Shown here piece after piece: positions 1 to 8,412 of a DNA stretch of 64,000 bases. The notes beneath the pieces are model-generated. The model saw nothing but the letters and a program-made list of their open reading frames with translations, did no database searches and was not told the DNA's origin. The first letter of the stretch is position 1. Every line of letters begins with the position of its first letter. A program made the translations under genes and the position numbers. Source of the stretch: Calothrix sp. NIES-3974 (lineage in GTDB: Bacteria; Cyanobacteriota; Cyanobacteriia; Cyanobacteriales; Nostocaceae); assembly GCF_002368395.1 (NCBI RefSeq), contig NZ_AP018254.1, forward strand, positions 3,348,001-3,412,000, written 5' to 3'.

Positions 1-548
1 TTATCAATTGCGATTATCAACACGCAGGGGGAATTAGGAATGTCTTCTCCCAGCAAGTGTTAACGGAAAAAGTTTTTAGTGAGACAGAAGTAAAAGATAT
101 ATTTAATGGTGGTTTTTGGGGTTCCAAAAAAAATCTCATTTCGGAACAGGATTTATACGAAGTATTCACAGAATGTGCCAAGCACCCCGAATACTTTGAT
201 TTTTCTGAAAAAACCTCTGACCAACCAATTATTAATTACATGCTATTAAAACGAATTCCTAAACGTTTTAATATTGTACGTCGTCCGGAAAAAGCACCTG
301 GAAATTGGGCTGGTACACCCTATTTTCAAAAACAAGATAATACTCTTATTGACCCCAAGGTTAATCAAAAACTTCAATATCTTCACTGGGCTGGAATTCG
401 GATTCAACCTGGTTGTCCCTATTGGGATATTTGGGAATATTATCGAAATTTAAATCCCAATTTACCACCAGCCAACTTTCCCCAACCCAATTATTGGCAG
501 CGAAATATCACACAAATTAAAGGATTTTTGCGTTCATTAAATATTTAG
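1..548 (+). CDS. C-terminal part of a glycosyltransferase-like protein (5' end outside window)
   Basis: The reading frame is open from the first bases of the window to a TAA at 546-548, so this is the 3' end of a longer gene. A GTG lies at 57, but the frame continues upstream of it without a stop, so it is probably not the start. The visible part carries FNGGFWGSKKN followed about 45 residues later by DQPIINYML. This arrangement resembles the C-terminal half of GT-A nucleotide-diphospho-sugar transferases, where a glycine-rich 'found a page' segment precedes a D-Q-x-x-x-N helix. The family is inferred from this pattern only. The next gene, on the opposite strand, is also glycosyltransferase-like, which suggests a surface-polysaccharide neighbourhood. 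Substrate unknown. Confidence 0.6.
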   Translation, partial: INCDYQHAGGIRNVFSQQVLTEKVFSETEVKDIFNGGFWGSKKNLISEQDLYEVFTECAKHPEYFDFSEKTSDQPIINYMLLKRIPKRFNIVRRPEKAPGNWAGTPYFQKQDNTLIDPKVNQKLQYLHWAGIRIQPGCPYWDIWEYYRNLNPNLPPANFPQPNYWQRNITQIKGFLRSLNI

Positions 549-988
549 CTAAAACACTTTTACATGCGTAGATATTTTGAGGATGCAATAACCTGATTTA
601 ATGTCAGTTAACTATTTGATGATTTCATTGAAATCATCATTTTCATGATGCCAAATAATTATTTACCTTATTTTCAGGGTAGTTGACTGAATAATAGATT
701 AAATCCCTGTTCCTAGAGATGTAGGGTGCATCCTAAGATGTATTGCTTGCTAAAAGAATAATCTTGTCATTGCATTAGAAGTACGACCTTCTGGAGTCGA
801 TGGACTCGTTCTGAGTGATGGATTTTGTGATTACTTCCTTGCACTGCAATGACAAAATATGTTTTTACAAAATTGGGATGTTTCCTAAATAGATCAGTGC
901 TACATCTTGAATATATAAATTTATAATTTTTTTACTATCTAACATTTTCATAAACTTTTCATACAAACATGCATATAGATTATTCTAA
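549..988. other. Gene-free stretch with two inverted-repeat structures
   Basis: No convincing coding frame. Positions 618-638 form a near-perfect palindrome with arms GATGATTTCA and TGAAATCATC, followed by ATTTTC; it could act as a weak terminator for the upstream glycosyltransferase. Positions 764-774 (TTGTCATTGCA) and 845-855 (TGCAATGACAA) are exact inverted repeats of 11 bp flanking about 70 nt that contain a further GAGTC/GACTC hairpin. This could be a small structured RNA or a MITE-like remnant. Function unknown. Confidence 0.45.
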
Positions 989-1882
989 TTAAAAAACTTC
1001 TGAATCATAGTAAAAACTATAATCCTGGATTACCGTTTTAATGGCAAGGCGAAAATAGTAATATATGTATTCTATTTTTGTTATAATTTTTGTTTTTACT
1101 TCCTGAAATAGGGACTTTTTCGCATACTCAATTTGATATTGCGCTTGCATTAAAGTTTTTTTTGTATCCACTTGAGATTCTCCGGTGGAAATTCTGATTT
1201 TTTCGATTCTATCATCCATAAAATCGATTCCATCCATCACATCATGTCTCACTTTTAAACCAGCTTTGGTTGCAGCTAGACCCATCGCATAAGCTGGATG
1301 TTTGTTGAGACCTTTTAATTCACAATAAAGAGCCAGCTTATCCCAGTACTCTAAAAATTCTAACTCTTTTCCTGAATCTTGGGTGACAACAAATAAAAAT
1401 TCATAGATCCATTTAACTTCTTCCTGTTCTAAATCGACACCAATTTTTTGCGCTAAAAGTTTCACAAAATTATATTTGCGGATGACCTGAGTCAAGTTAG
1501 GATTACTATTATCCATACGTTTTTGAAAATGTTTTTTCATATCACAACAACTTCTAGCTGTGATACCTGGAAGCCATTCCCTGCGAACAAATGGAGCGCA
1601 TATTCTGACATCTGCATCGATATACATGCAAGACTTAAACATAGATAAAGCTTTAGCGATCGCAAATCTACGCTCATGGTAATGTAAAACACCTTTTCTT
1701 TCATGTTTATAAACTAAAGCATGAGAAAATGTTGTAAAATCATCTGGTTTATCTGTAAAGATAATAATACTTATGCCTGGTGCATATTTTTGAATATCAT
1801 TAATTAAATTTTTAGCAAAAGTCCGATATGTGGAACCTCCCGCATATGTACAAAAACAAAAATCTTGCTTGTCTGCTATCAT
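989..1882 (-). CDS. Glycosyltransferase-like protein with a DAD motif
   Basis: A protein of about 297 residues if the ATG at 1882 is used; a TTG at 1933 would add 17 residues. I prefer the ATG because the conserved-looking sequence (DFCFCTYAGGSTYR) begins directly after it. The segment CMYIDADVRICAPF contains a D-x-D metal/nucleotide-sugar binding motif typical of GT-A glycosyltransferases. Two Lys/Arg-rich stretches lie near the C-terminus and no membrane segment is evident. It stands alone on the minus strand, flanked by AT-rich intergenic DNA. The acceptor and sugar cannot be read from the sequence. The GT-A call is moderately sure; family number not assigned. Confidence 0.55.
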   Translation of the reverse strand: MIADKQDFCFCTYAGGSTYRTFAKNLINDIQKYAPGISIIIFTDKPDDFTTFSHALVYKHERKGVLHYHERRFAIAKALSMFKSCMYIDADVRICAPFVRREWLPGITARSCCDMKKHFQKRMDNSNPNLTQVIRKYNFVKLLAQKIGVDLEQEEVKWIYEFLFVVTQDSGKELEFLEYWDKLALYCELKGLNKHPAYAMGLAATKAGLKVRHDVMDGIDFMDDRIEKIRISTGESQVDTKKTLMQAQYQIEYAKKSLFQEVKTKIITKIEYIYYYFRLAIKTVIQDYSFYYDSEVF

Positions 1883-2626
1883 TTCTTTCAATTCTTTGTT
1901 TTCCCAAAAATTAGCTACAATAATCCTATTCAATTAGTAAAAATATCGGTTTTAGTTGTATCCTGTGGGAAACTGATGACTGTCAACTGTTAACAGTCAA
2001 CGACTATATATAAAAGATTTCATAATTTATTTGGGGTTACTATAATACTATATCACTGAAGTTGTTTTTTTACTTCCGTATATTTAAGTATTGACTGGAT
2101 AGCATTTAACTTTTAACTTCTATAATAATTGGAATCATGGGAAACAATAGCCCTTTGCAATAGATTTGAAAATATTAATAATCAATATATTTTCCACAAT
2201 TTTTCTTACTAACTTCATCTGAAAATAGGGTGTATTATCAGTTTCTTCGTTAGACACCAAACTTTCATAATGAGAAGTTACGCGCTAACACAATGGCAAT
2301 ATTTTGGGAATAAAATTACAACTAAACAGGAAAATAGTTTATTCTCACTCTCTACTCACTTTCAAGTTAGTGGGGAAAAACCGTTTTCATACTTTCTGGT
2401 GTTAGCAATACATATAGGCTACTCCCCATACCTTATTTTTTCTAGGGAGTAATCCTATATTCCTATTTCCCTACAGTTTCATCTGAAGATTTTCCCTAGA
2501 CCAACTTTTACGGTTTACCGTCAATTTTCGGTACGGTGTAGTTTCACGACAAAATAAATGGTTATCTACACCAGATTTATTTGTGACAATCTGCCAAGAT
2601 AAATTTGTGCGGTAGAGGAATGATTC
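1883..2626. other. Gene-free AT-rich stretch
   Basis: No ORF with protein-like composition is seen; a 60-codon frame at 2270-2452 looks random. A copy of the short GTTGACAGTTAAC-type repeat lies at about 1979-2003, a motif that recurs many times in the window. The end of the stretch (GAGGAATGATTC) supplies the ribosome binding site of the gene at 2627. Confidence 0.5.
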
Positions 2627-2947
2627 ATGAAAAAGAATTTTTTCAGTAAAATCTTACAAAATTGGATTCGCAAAATCCTACGCAATCCTAAATATCGGTG
2701 GTTAGGTATCATTGCGGGATTATTTTATTTTCTCAATCCTATCGATATTATTCCCGATGCTATCCCCTTGTTAGGTTGGATTGATGATGGAATTATCGTG
2801 AGCTTTGTGGTCGCGGAAGTGTCACAAATACTGCTAGAACAAATACAAAATCGGAGAAAAAATTCTTCTCAACAACCGGAAACGACTTCGGTTGATTCGA
2901 TTCCCGTCAATCATGTGATTGATGTTGAGGCGATCGCAGTCAAATAG
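2627..2947 (+). CDS. YkvA-family (DUF1232) small membrane protein
   Basis: A 106-residue protein. The core YFLNPIDIIPDAIPLLGWID matches the DUF1232/YkvA signature (P-x-D-x-I-P-D-x-I-P then G-x-x-D-D). One hydrophobic segment (about residues 25-40) and another after the DD pair (about 53-70) suggest a small membrane-associated protein. The C-terminal third is polar and low in complexity. The start ATG has GAGG eight bases upstream. Members occur widely in bacteria; their role is not established. It is monocistronic as far as I can see. Confidence 0.8.
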   Translation: MKKNFFSKILQNWIRKILRNPKYRWLGIIAGLFYFLNPIDIIPDAIPLLGWIDDGIIVSFVVAEVSQILLEQIQNRRKNSSQQPETTSVDSIPVNHVIDVEAIAVK

Positions 2948-3508
2948 ATGTGTGTGACAAATTAAACCACTCATCAGTCCGTAGGGAAGAGAATTAGGTT
3001 TTCGGGCTATTTAATATTTCGTGACATTGTGTTAATTTGATTATTTTTAAGTTTATATAGCATCTTACATCTAGGGTTGTTGAGCATTAACCCTTGACAA
3101 TCCCGCATGATCAACTCAAAACCGATATTTTTTACTACAGAAATCGGCTTGCTATATACTTAGAATTATCTCATATTGAAACGCAACTCGTCAAAATCCT
3201 AAATTTGAATCTTTTCCCTTGATTGTCACCTAGCTCCAGACCTATTTACTACCATCCAGGTATGGGTGAAAATTAGTTCCCTAGATAGAAGTATTCACAA
3301 TTTGAGGAAGCTAACTTCAATTGTAGGTGTAACTGAAAAGTCGTTAGTTGTCAATAGTTAGCAGTCAGCTTTTCGACTCAAGATTCAATTTTATATTTTA
3401 TTTACTATTTTGGAGATTCTGATTGACCGCAAAACTTCTGGGATTTTCCCAAAATATCTAGTCGTAGTGTCGTGATTAAATTGGATAATTGAATTGGGAG
3501 AAATATAA
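2948..3508. other. Gene-free stretch
   Basis: No plausible gene. It contains a degenerate GTTGACTGT-type repeat near 3340-3370. The last bases (GGGAG, eight nucleotides before ATG 3509) form the ribosome binding site of the next gene. No clear terminator for the YkvA-like gene was recognised. Confidence 0.45.
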
Positions 3509-4222
3509 ATGTCTACAGTCAAAGAGCGTATTGTCAAAGATTTAGAACAGGTCAAAGAACAAGGAAGTGCAAGAACTCAACGGATTCGCGAAATCGTCCA
3601 GGTTGCTGTGGGTGATGCAATGCATGAGTTGAAAGGAGGAGCAACAGAAATTCGTTCTCTGACTCAAGATGCAGTCACCGCAGTCATCGAACATCTTAAA
3701 AGTAAAGGAAAACAGGCTAAAAATGAAGTAATGGCTGCAATGGAAGGTGCGGTTGCTGGAGTTAGTGATAAATCTGTAGCAAGCGAAACTCAAGCGCAAG
3801 AGCAACAAATTTTAGAAGCGGTTGATGGAGCTTTAGTTGCAGTAGAAACCAACCAAAAACAAGAATCCCGTAGTTTTCTCTCCCTGTTGTTGGCAGCATT
3901 TAATGCTTTAAAAGCCAAGTTGTTTGCTTCCCTACACCAAGAAAACGCTTCCCTACAGGAACTATTAGCAAAATGGGATACTAGCCTGACGGAAAAATAC
4001 GGCGATCGCTATACTCAAATTAAGCAACGTTGGCAAAGTGCCCAAACTTCCTACCAAGCAACTAAAATCAGAATGGAGAATGGAGAAACTTCCCCTGTAG
4101 ACCAATATCAAGCTCAAGCGATGGATAAAGCCGCTCAAGCAGGAGCCAAGGTTGCTCAAACGGAACAAGCAATTAAACAGCAGTTGAAAACCTTTTTACA
4201 TTCAACAGCAGATAAAATCTAA
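3509..4222 (+). CDS. Alanine/glutamine-rich helical protein, DUF6781-like
   Basis: A 237-residue protein that is almost wholly predicted amphipathic helix: rich in Ala, Gln, Glu and Lys, with no cysteine and only one short hydrophobic patch (about residues 124-140, SFLSLLLAAFNALKAKLFAS). The N-terminal half contains repeated segments of the type V-x-x-A-V-x-D/E-A-M. The look is that of a phasin- or LEA-like coiled-coil protein. I associate it tentatively with the cyanobacterial DUF6781 group, but this is memory, not a search. Start: ATG with GGGAG eight bases upstream. A bidirectional terminator follows at 4354-4388. Function unknown; stress or membrane association would be a guess. Confidence 0.5.
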   Translation: MSTVKERIVKDLEQVKEQGSARTQRIREIVQVAVGDAMHELKGGATEIRSLTQDAVTAVIEHLKSKGKQAKNEVMAAMEGAVAGVSDKSVASETQAQEQQILEAVDGALVAVETNQKQESRSFLSLLLAAFNALKAKLFASLHQENASLQELLAKWDTSLTEKYGDRYTQIKQRWQSAQTSYQATKIRMENGETSPVDQYQAQAMDKAAQAGAKVAQTEQAIKQQLKTFLHSTADKI

Positions 4223-4353
4223 CTTGCTTGCAAATCAAAGTGAATAGGGAGTGGGGAGCAGGGAATAGTCTAAATGCACTACTAACACCGATGAAATCAT
4301 AAAAGGCTTTCAAATCCTTTCCCTGTTCCCAGCTATATCTTTAGCTATATGCG

Positions 4354-4388
4354 AAAAAACCCCGATTTATCAGTAAAATTGGGGTTTT
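4354..4388. terminator. Bidirectional intrinsic terminator
   Basis: The arms AAAACCCC and GGGGTTTT enclose a loop of about 17 nt, with an A-tract on the left and a T-tract on the right. It lies between the plus-strand helical-protein gene (ends 4222) and the minus-strand Mrp operon (ends 4423), so it can serve both. Confidence 0.8.
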
Positions 4389-4422
4389 GATGTTTGAAAG
4401 TGTCTTGCAGGGAAATGACATC

Positions 4423-5091
4423 TCACAATAAGCCTCGGTAACGGATGAAAATTAAAATAGCAGCCCAAGACCCCAAGGCGACCTTAATGGCAACTAAAAT
4501 ATTCAAGAGGGGAAGAACTCCACCGCTCAACAACTCTCCCAGTTGACCGTGGGGTAATTCGTATCCCGCAAGGGTAATCACGGCTAAGACGAGAAAAATC
4601 AGCACCGAGACCTTTTCCCAACGTGCTGCTTGCCAACGCTGATATATCCCCTGCATCCACTCCGTTGATGAGGTAATTGCCACCAAACCAATGGCTGTTC
4701 CCCCTGCAACTCCAGCTGCAAATCCACCACCAGGACTAAGGTGTCCGCGAATTGCCAATTCAATCCCCACCAATGCGGAAATAGTCGCTCCTAACCTGGC
4801 TAAGACGATGGAGGGTTTGTCGGTAAATTGGTGGATCACATGGGTGGGTTTTTCGTCAGCAAGGAGATATTTTGCTCCCAGGATGGCTATAGTAAATACT
4901 ACGACTTCAAAAATGGTATCGTAGAGACGATTCCGAAAAATTATACCGGATACGGCGTTGGGAACTCCACTATCTTTGACTACTAGCTCCACAAACGATG
5001 TCTGCGATAAATCAGGAGCCGGATGGGGAATAACCAGCATTTTCGCAAATATCATAATTCCAGCTGCAATATACACCCATTTCATCTTCAT
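4423..5091 (-). CDS. mrpB: Mrp-type Na+/H+ antiporter subunit B (MnhB domain)
   Basis: A 222-residue membrane protein. The segment RGHLSPGGGFAAGVAGG is the hallmark of MrpB/MnhB. Hydrophobic segments at about 6-22, 60-76, 95-112, 122-140, 160-178 and 190-215 fit an integral membrane subunit. The N-terminal 90 residues extend beyond the short MnhB of Firmicutes, as in many cyanobacterial versions where the last MrpA-like segment is fused or rearranged. It is the last gene of the operon. Its ATG overlaps the stop of the preceding gene by four bases (5088-5091), which points to translational coupling. A terminator lies 35 bp downstream. The complex exchanges cytoplasmic Na+ for H+ and serves pH and salt tolerance. 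Confidence 0.88.
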   Translation of the reverse strand: MKMKWVYIAAGIMIFAKMLVIPHPAPDLSQTSFVELVVKDSGVPNAVSGIIFRNRLYDTIFEVVVFTIAILGAKYLLADEKPTHVIHQFTDKPSIVLARLGATISALVGIELAIRGHLSPGGGFAAGVAGGTAIGLVAITSSTEWMQGIYQRWQAARWEKVSVLIFLVLAVITLAGYELPHGQLGELLSGGVLPLLNILVAIKVALGSWAAILIFIRYRGLL

Positions 5092-5681
5092 TTGTGTTTC
5101 TCCTGCGTACCTGTAAGATTTACGTAACTAAGGCTAGTGGCTGGTAAAGAAAGTTCAGTCCTAATAATGTCATATATGCGTTGTACCCTGGTGGTAGTAT
5201 GGTAGGTGGGAGAGGATGTTGATGAATTTATTTCTTCTCCTGTCGGCGACTCTAGGGGAGAATCCCAGGTACAGGTAGCATGAATTTCTTTGGCTTCTAA
5301 AGCTTCCTGTAGAGTGTGCATATCCTCGTAGGGGACAAGTTCTATACGCATATGTCGTTTGTGGAATATTTGGCGTAGGTGTTCCAGTAGCTCTGGGGGG
5401 AAACCAGTGGGAGTCGGGTGAAGATTGTCTTTAAGTATGCCTAAACGCATTACTAGGGATGACCTGACCGCCACCGCATAGAGGGTAATTGATAACATTG
5501 TCCCCACCAGAGCTTCCGTTAAAGCCACATCTGCGGCTCCCAGTAGGGCATAAACTAAAGCTGATATTGCTCCTAATATTCCTCGTACCACTAAAGCGTG
5601 GTAGGGGTTAGTTTGAAATACTAACATGGAGGCGGACAGGGGCATGAGGGCAATAATAAGGTAAAAATAGGTGTCATTCAT
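5088..5681 (-). CDS. MrpA C-terminal-like subunit (DUF4040/MbhD domain)
   Basis: A 197-residue protein. Residues about 1-80 hold three hydrophobic segments with the sequence LLGAADVALTEALVG, characteristic of the MbhD/DUF4040 region that forms the C-terminal part of full-length MrpA. Residues 85-197 are hydrophilic and unlike the Firmicutes subunit; they include a poly-Ser/Thr stretch. The gene sits between mrpG and mrpB, so the large N-terminal antiporter-like domain of MrpA is not encoded here, as is usual for this cyanobacterial arrangement. The stop overlaps the mrpB start by four bases. There is a 22-bp gap to mrpG. Confidence 0.8.
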   Translation of the reverse strand: MNDTYFYLIIALMPLSASMLVFQTNPYHALVVRGILGAISALVYALLGAADVALTEALVGTMLSITLYAVAVRSSLVMRLGILKDNLHPTPTGFPPELLEHLRQIFHKRHMRIELVPYEDMHTLQEALEAKEIHATCTWDSPLESPTGEEINSSTSSPTYHTTTRVQRIYDIIRTELSLPATSLSYVNLTGTQEKHK

Positions 5682-5703
5682 GGGTGGATGGAGGAGGATT
5701 CGG

Positions 5704-6009
5704 CTACTGATAGGGTTCCGCTACTGATATATCTTCATCTTGATTACCGCTACTCGAACAGTAGGCTAGTACGTAACCAAGAACGGTGTTCCAAATTGCC
5801 AGGGAAATAATTGCTAACAGCAGTAATGGCCATTCATTCGGTATTTTTAATAGCAGACCAACGACAATTGTCATTGAACCTAGGGTATCTGCTACCGATA
5901 GACTATGGAGTTTGAATAGAACTGAGCGTTTGCCCAACAAGGGAAAAGTTCCCCAAAACCAGAATATTAAGCCAATGGTAATCAAAGTATAACTAATTAT
6001 ATCTATCAT
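5704..6009 (-). CDS. mrpG: Mrp-type Na+/H+ antiporter subunit G
   Basis: A 101-residue protein with three membrane segments (about residues 6-24, 43-60 and 65-84) and the MrpG/PhaG-like sequence LHSLSVADTLGSMTIVVGLLL. In the Mrp complex this small subunit is needed for assembly and transport. Its ATG overlaps the stop of mrpF (6006-6009). The polar C-terminus is short and acidic. Length fits the family. Confidence 0.85.
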   Translation of the reverse strand: MIDIISYTLITIGLIFWFWGTFPLLGKRSVLFKLHSLSVADTLGSMTIVVGLLLKIPNEWPLLLLAIISLAIWNTVLGYVLAYCSSSGNQDEDISVAEPYQ

Positions 6010-6257
6010 GATTCATTAATCCGTCTAATGATGTGGGCAAGAAGCATTAAGGCGGCATTACCAACACTGAGGATGATGACACCAACTACACCAATCATCC
6101 AGTCGTTACGGAGGACAGATACCACCAAAATCATGACGGATGTTTTGGTGGCGATACTGGCGAAGGCTAGCATGGTTTGCCAGATGTTCTCGTCTTTCCA
6201 GGCTTCGTACATGGGGATGAGCAGCGCTCCAATCATGGCAATCAAAACTAGGTTCAT
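6006..6257 (-). CDS. mrpF: Mrp-type Na+/H+ antiporter subunit F
   Basis: An 83-residue protein with three hydrophobic segments (about residues 1-15, 28-46 and 51-75), the size and topology of MrpF/PhaF. Assignment rests partly on gene order: it begins directly after the mrpE stop codon (6258-6260) and overlaps mrpG by four bases. MrpF contributes to the antiporter complex in the membrane. Alternative roles are unlikely in this context. Confidence 0.82.
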   Translation of the reverse strand: MNLVLIAMIGALLIPMYEAWKDENIWQTMLAFASIATKTSVMILVVSVLRNDWMIGVVGVIILSVGNAALMLLAHIIRRINES

Positions 6258-6644
6258 TTATTTTTTCCTCCGACAGATGCGGTGAACTTCGTACCAACCG
6301 TCTTCGTGGTATTTCAAGACAATGGTTTTGGGGGTGAAGGTAATCACGAATACATCTAAAAACACTAATCCTGGTGTGCGACGTAGAGGAACTTTTTCCA
6401 GGGTGACTTCTTCGTAGTTGTGGGGAAAGAGCATGATTTCCACGGCTTCCATGTAGGCTTGGGGAACGGCGACTAGGGTTTCCCATAAAGCCAGTAGCCA
6501 ATCTCTTAATCTTCCTAGAGATTTGGGTCTTCCAGGTAATATTAAAGCGATCGCAATCCCAATCATGATGTTTGCTGGACTAAAATTGGCTGTCAGCAAA
6601 AACCAGATCACTAGTCGTAAGATTAAGTTTAAGTATCCAATCAT
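6258..6644 (-). CDS. mrpE: Mrp-type Na+/H+ antiporter subunit E
   Basis: 128 residues from the ATG at 6644, which overlaps the mrpD stop as ATGA (6641-6644). An upstream in-frame start at 6770 would add 42 hydrophilic residues inside mrpD and is rejected. The N-terminus (MIGYLNLILRLVIWFLL) is the first membrane segment; a second follows at about 20-38. The soluble half contains TFTPKTIVLKYHEDGWYEVH, close to the T-x-T-P-G-T pattern of MnhE/MrpE. Length fits somewhat below the 158 residues of Bacillus MrpE. Confidence 0.85.
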   Translation of the reverse strand: MIGYLNLILRLVIWFLLTANFSPANIMIGIAIALILPGRPKSLGRLRDWLLALWETLVAVPQAYMEAVEIMLFPHNYEEVTLEKVPLRRTPGLVFLDVFVITFTPKTIVLKYHEDGWYEVHRICRRKK

Positions 6645-8080
6645 ATCAGTACCATTCCCAGTAGTAACATCAGCATTAAACTCATTAACCCAACTAAATG
6701 CTCTAATTTTTCGATTATCCGTGGTAGCTTTAATTCCGTGCGCCGCCAAATCAACCAGTATCCCAACCACCCCACAGCAATAATCGCGATCGCTTTAATC
6801 ATTTTATTGAGGGTATAAGCTTGGAGGTAGCCGAGGTTGGCGATAATTAATCCCGCAATCAGGGGAGTGACGGCAAAATAATAGTTGGGGTCGATTTGTT
6901 CCTGGTTGGAGGTTTGCAATTTGTGGGGTAAAAAGATAAATTTGGCGTAGACGATGGCTGTTCCCACTGCACCGATATTCATGGCGATCGCTTGCCATGA
7001 AGTCAGATTACTTAATGTCCCCATTTTGGCTGCAAATCCCACCAGCAAGGGAAAACCGGAAATCGATAGGCTAGCTGTAACCAGAATTATCCACACCCTA
7101 GTGGAAATGGGTCTTTGCTGTAATTCCTGAAAGTCCCGACTGGGGAGAATTCCCGCACTCAGAAACATAATTGCCTTCACCAGTCCATGACTCAAGGCAT
7201 AAAAACCCCCCACCTTCGGTGCAACCACCACCCAACCTAGTTGGGAAATAGTACTAAGGGCAAGAGTCCGCTTGGTGTCTTTGTCCCAAATGGCATAAAA
7301 TACCCCCAACAGGGTCGTCCCGACTCCAAATATCTGCACAATGGGACTAACCTCATTCACCTGTAAAGCGATTCTCACTAAAGCATAGGCTCCTGTTTTC
7401 ACCACAACTCCCGACAACATCGCGGACACGGGTGATTGGGATTCGGAGTGGGTCAGGGGTAGCCAAAACCCGGATAAAAAAATTCCCCCCTTGGTTAATA
7501 GCCCTAAAAATATTAATGCGATCGCTTCGGTGGGTGCATCACCTAAACCAGTAAAGGCAAAAGATTGATGATTCTGGTATATCAGTACTGCTCCCACCAT
7601 ATAAAAAAGCATGGCTGTGTTACTGATAAACAGATAGCGCAATCCCACCCAAATTGTTCTGTCGCTCCGGGGATAGGTAATTAATAAAAATGCTGCAATC
7701 CCAATTACTTCTAAAGCTACATATAAGCTGACAAAATCACCACAAATAAAGGCTGCATTCACACTGCCATGCAAAATGATGGTCTGCATGTAAAAAAAAG
7801 CCGTTTTATCTGTAGACCAACAGTAAATAATTACCGCCGTCATCACTAACCCATTGGTTAAAATCAACAAACCACTGAGTTGATCTGCGACGAGGGTGAC
7901 ACCAAAATTATCTAATAACTGTAGCTGCAAGGAGGAAGATGTCAATAATAAACTTAGTCCATAGGCTGTGGAAATCAGAGTTGTCAATAGTGCCAAATAG
8001 CGATCGATTCTCGGCAATAAATAAATACAAAATCCGAGAAAGAAAGGTAAGGCGACCCAGACAATAGTAATTATATTCAT
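6641..8080 (-). CDS. mrpD: Mrp-type Na+/H+ antiporter subunit D (NuoN/M-like)
   Basis: A 479-residue, highly hydrophobic protein with about 13-14 membrane segments and the proton-conducting antiporter domain shared with NADH dehydrogenase subunits N/M/L. Typical segments are ALEVIGIAAFLLITYPRSDR, FWLPLTHSESQSPVSAMLSG and LALSTISQLGWVVVAPKVGG with the conserved Lys/His pattern between helices. In Mrp systems MrpD carries one of the ion pathways. It overlaps mrpC by ATGA at 8077-8080 and mrpE by ATGA at 6641-6644. Length is normal for MrpD (about 480-500). A distantly related NdhD-like role is less likely because of the complete mrp context. Confidence 0.9.
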   Translation of the reverse strand: MNIITIVWVALPFFLGFCIYLLPRIDRYLALLTTLISTAYGLSLLLTSSSLQLQLLDNFGVTLVADQLSGLLILTNGLVMTAVIIYCWSTDKTAFFYMQTIILHGSVNAAFICGDFVSLYVALEVIGIAAFLLITYPRSDRTIWVGLRYLFISNTAMLFYMVGAVLIYQNHQSFAFTGLGDAPTEAIALIFLGLLTKGGIFLSGFWLPLTHSESQSPVSAMLSGVVVKTGAYALVRIALQVNEVSPIVQIFGVGTTLLGVFYAIWDKDTKRTLALSTISQLGWVVVAPKVGGFYALSHGLVKAIMFLSAGILPSRDFQELQQRPISTRVWIILVTASLSISGFPLLVGFAAKMGTLSNLTSWQAIAMNIGAVGTAIVYAKFIFLPHKLQTSNQEQIDPNYYFAVTPLIAGLIIANLGYLQAYTLNKMIKAIAIIAVGWLGYWLIWRRTELKLPRIIEKLEHLVGLMSLMLMLLLGMVLI

Positions 8081-8412
8081 GGAGTATTGTTTTTCTCAAT
8101 TTCGTTGGTTTCCAAGGTCGGATTATCTCGCGATAGCTTCATCACACCTACTAACATCACGGCCTGAATCGAAAAACCGATGACGATTGCTGTTAAAATT
8201 ACCCCCTGGGGAACCGGGTCGGCGTAGGCGACATTTTTTTGACTGTCAAGGATTGGTGTAAATAAACCTGTGCGTGAGGCAATCATCACAAAATAGGCAA
8301 CAACCCCCGTACTCATCACATCCATCGAGATAATTTTCATCACCAGGTTTTGTTTCCAGATAATTCCGAAAAAACCACAGAAAATTGTTGCCAGTATACA
8401 TGCTTCTAACAT
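8077..8412 (-). CDS. mrpC: Mrp-type Na+/H+ antiporter subunit C (NuoK-like)
   Basis: A 111-residue protein with three membrane segments and the sequence DPVPQGVILTAIVIGFSIQA, which closely matches the MrpC/NuoK signature (DPLPQALVLTAIVI-type). It is the first gene of the seven-gene operon mrpC-D-E-F-G-A'-B. Its stop overlaps the mrpD start by four bases. No obvious promoter was recognised in the 1.2 kb upstream gap. In other species MrpC is essential for complex formation. Confidence 0.9.
   Translation of the reverse strand: MLEACILATIFCGFFGIIWKQNLVMKIISMDVMSTGVVAYFVMIASRTGLFTPILDSQKNVAYADPVPQGVILTAIVIGFSIQAVMLVGVMKLSRDNPTLETNEIEKNNTP

Noticed and set aside
2270-2452. A 60-codon plus-strand open frame
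   Set aside because: Random-looking composition, no ribosome binding site and no recognisable similarity.
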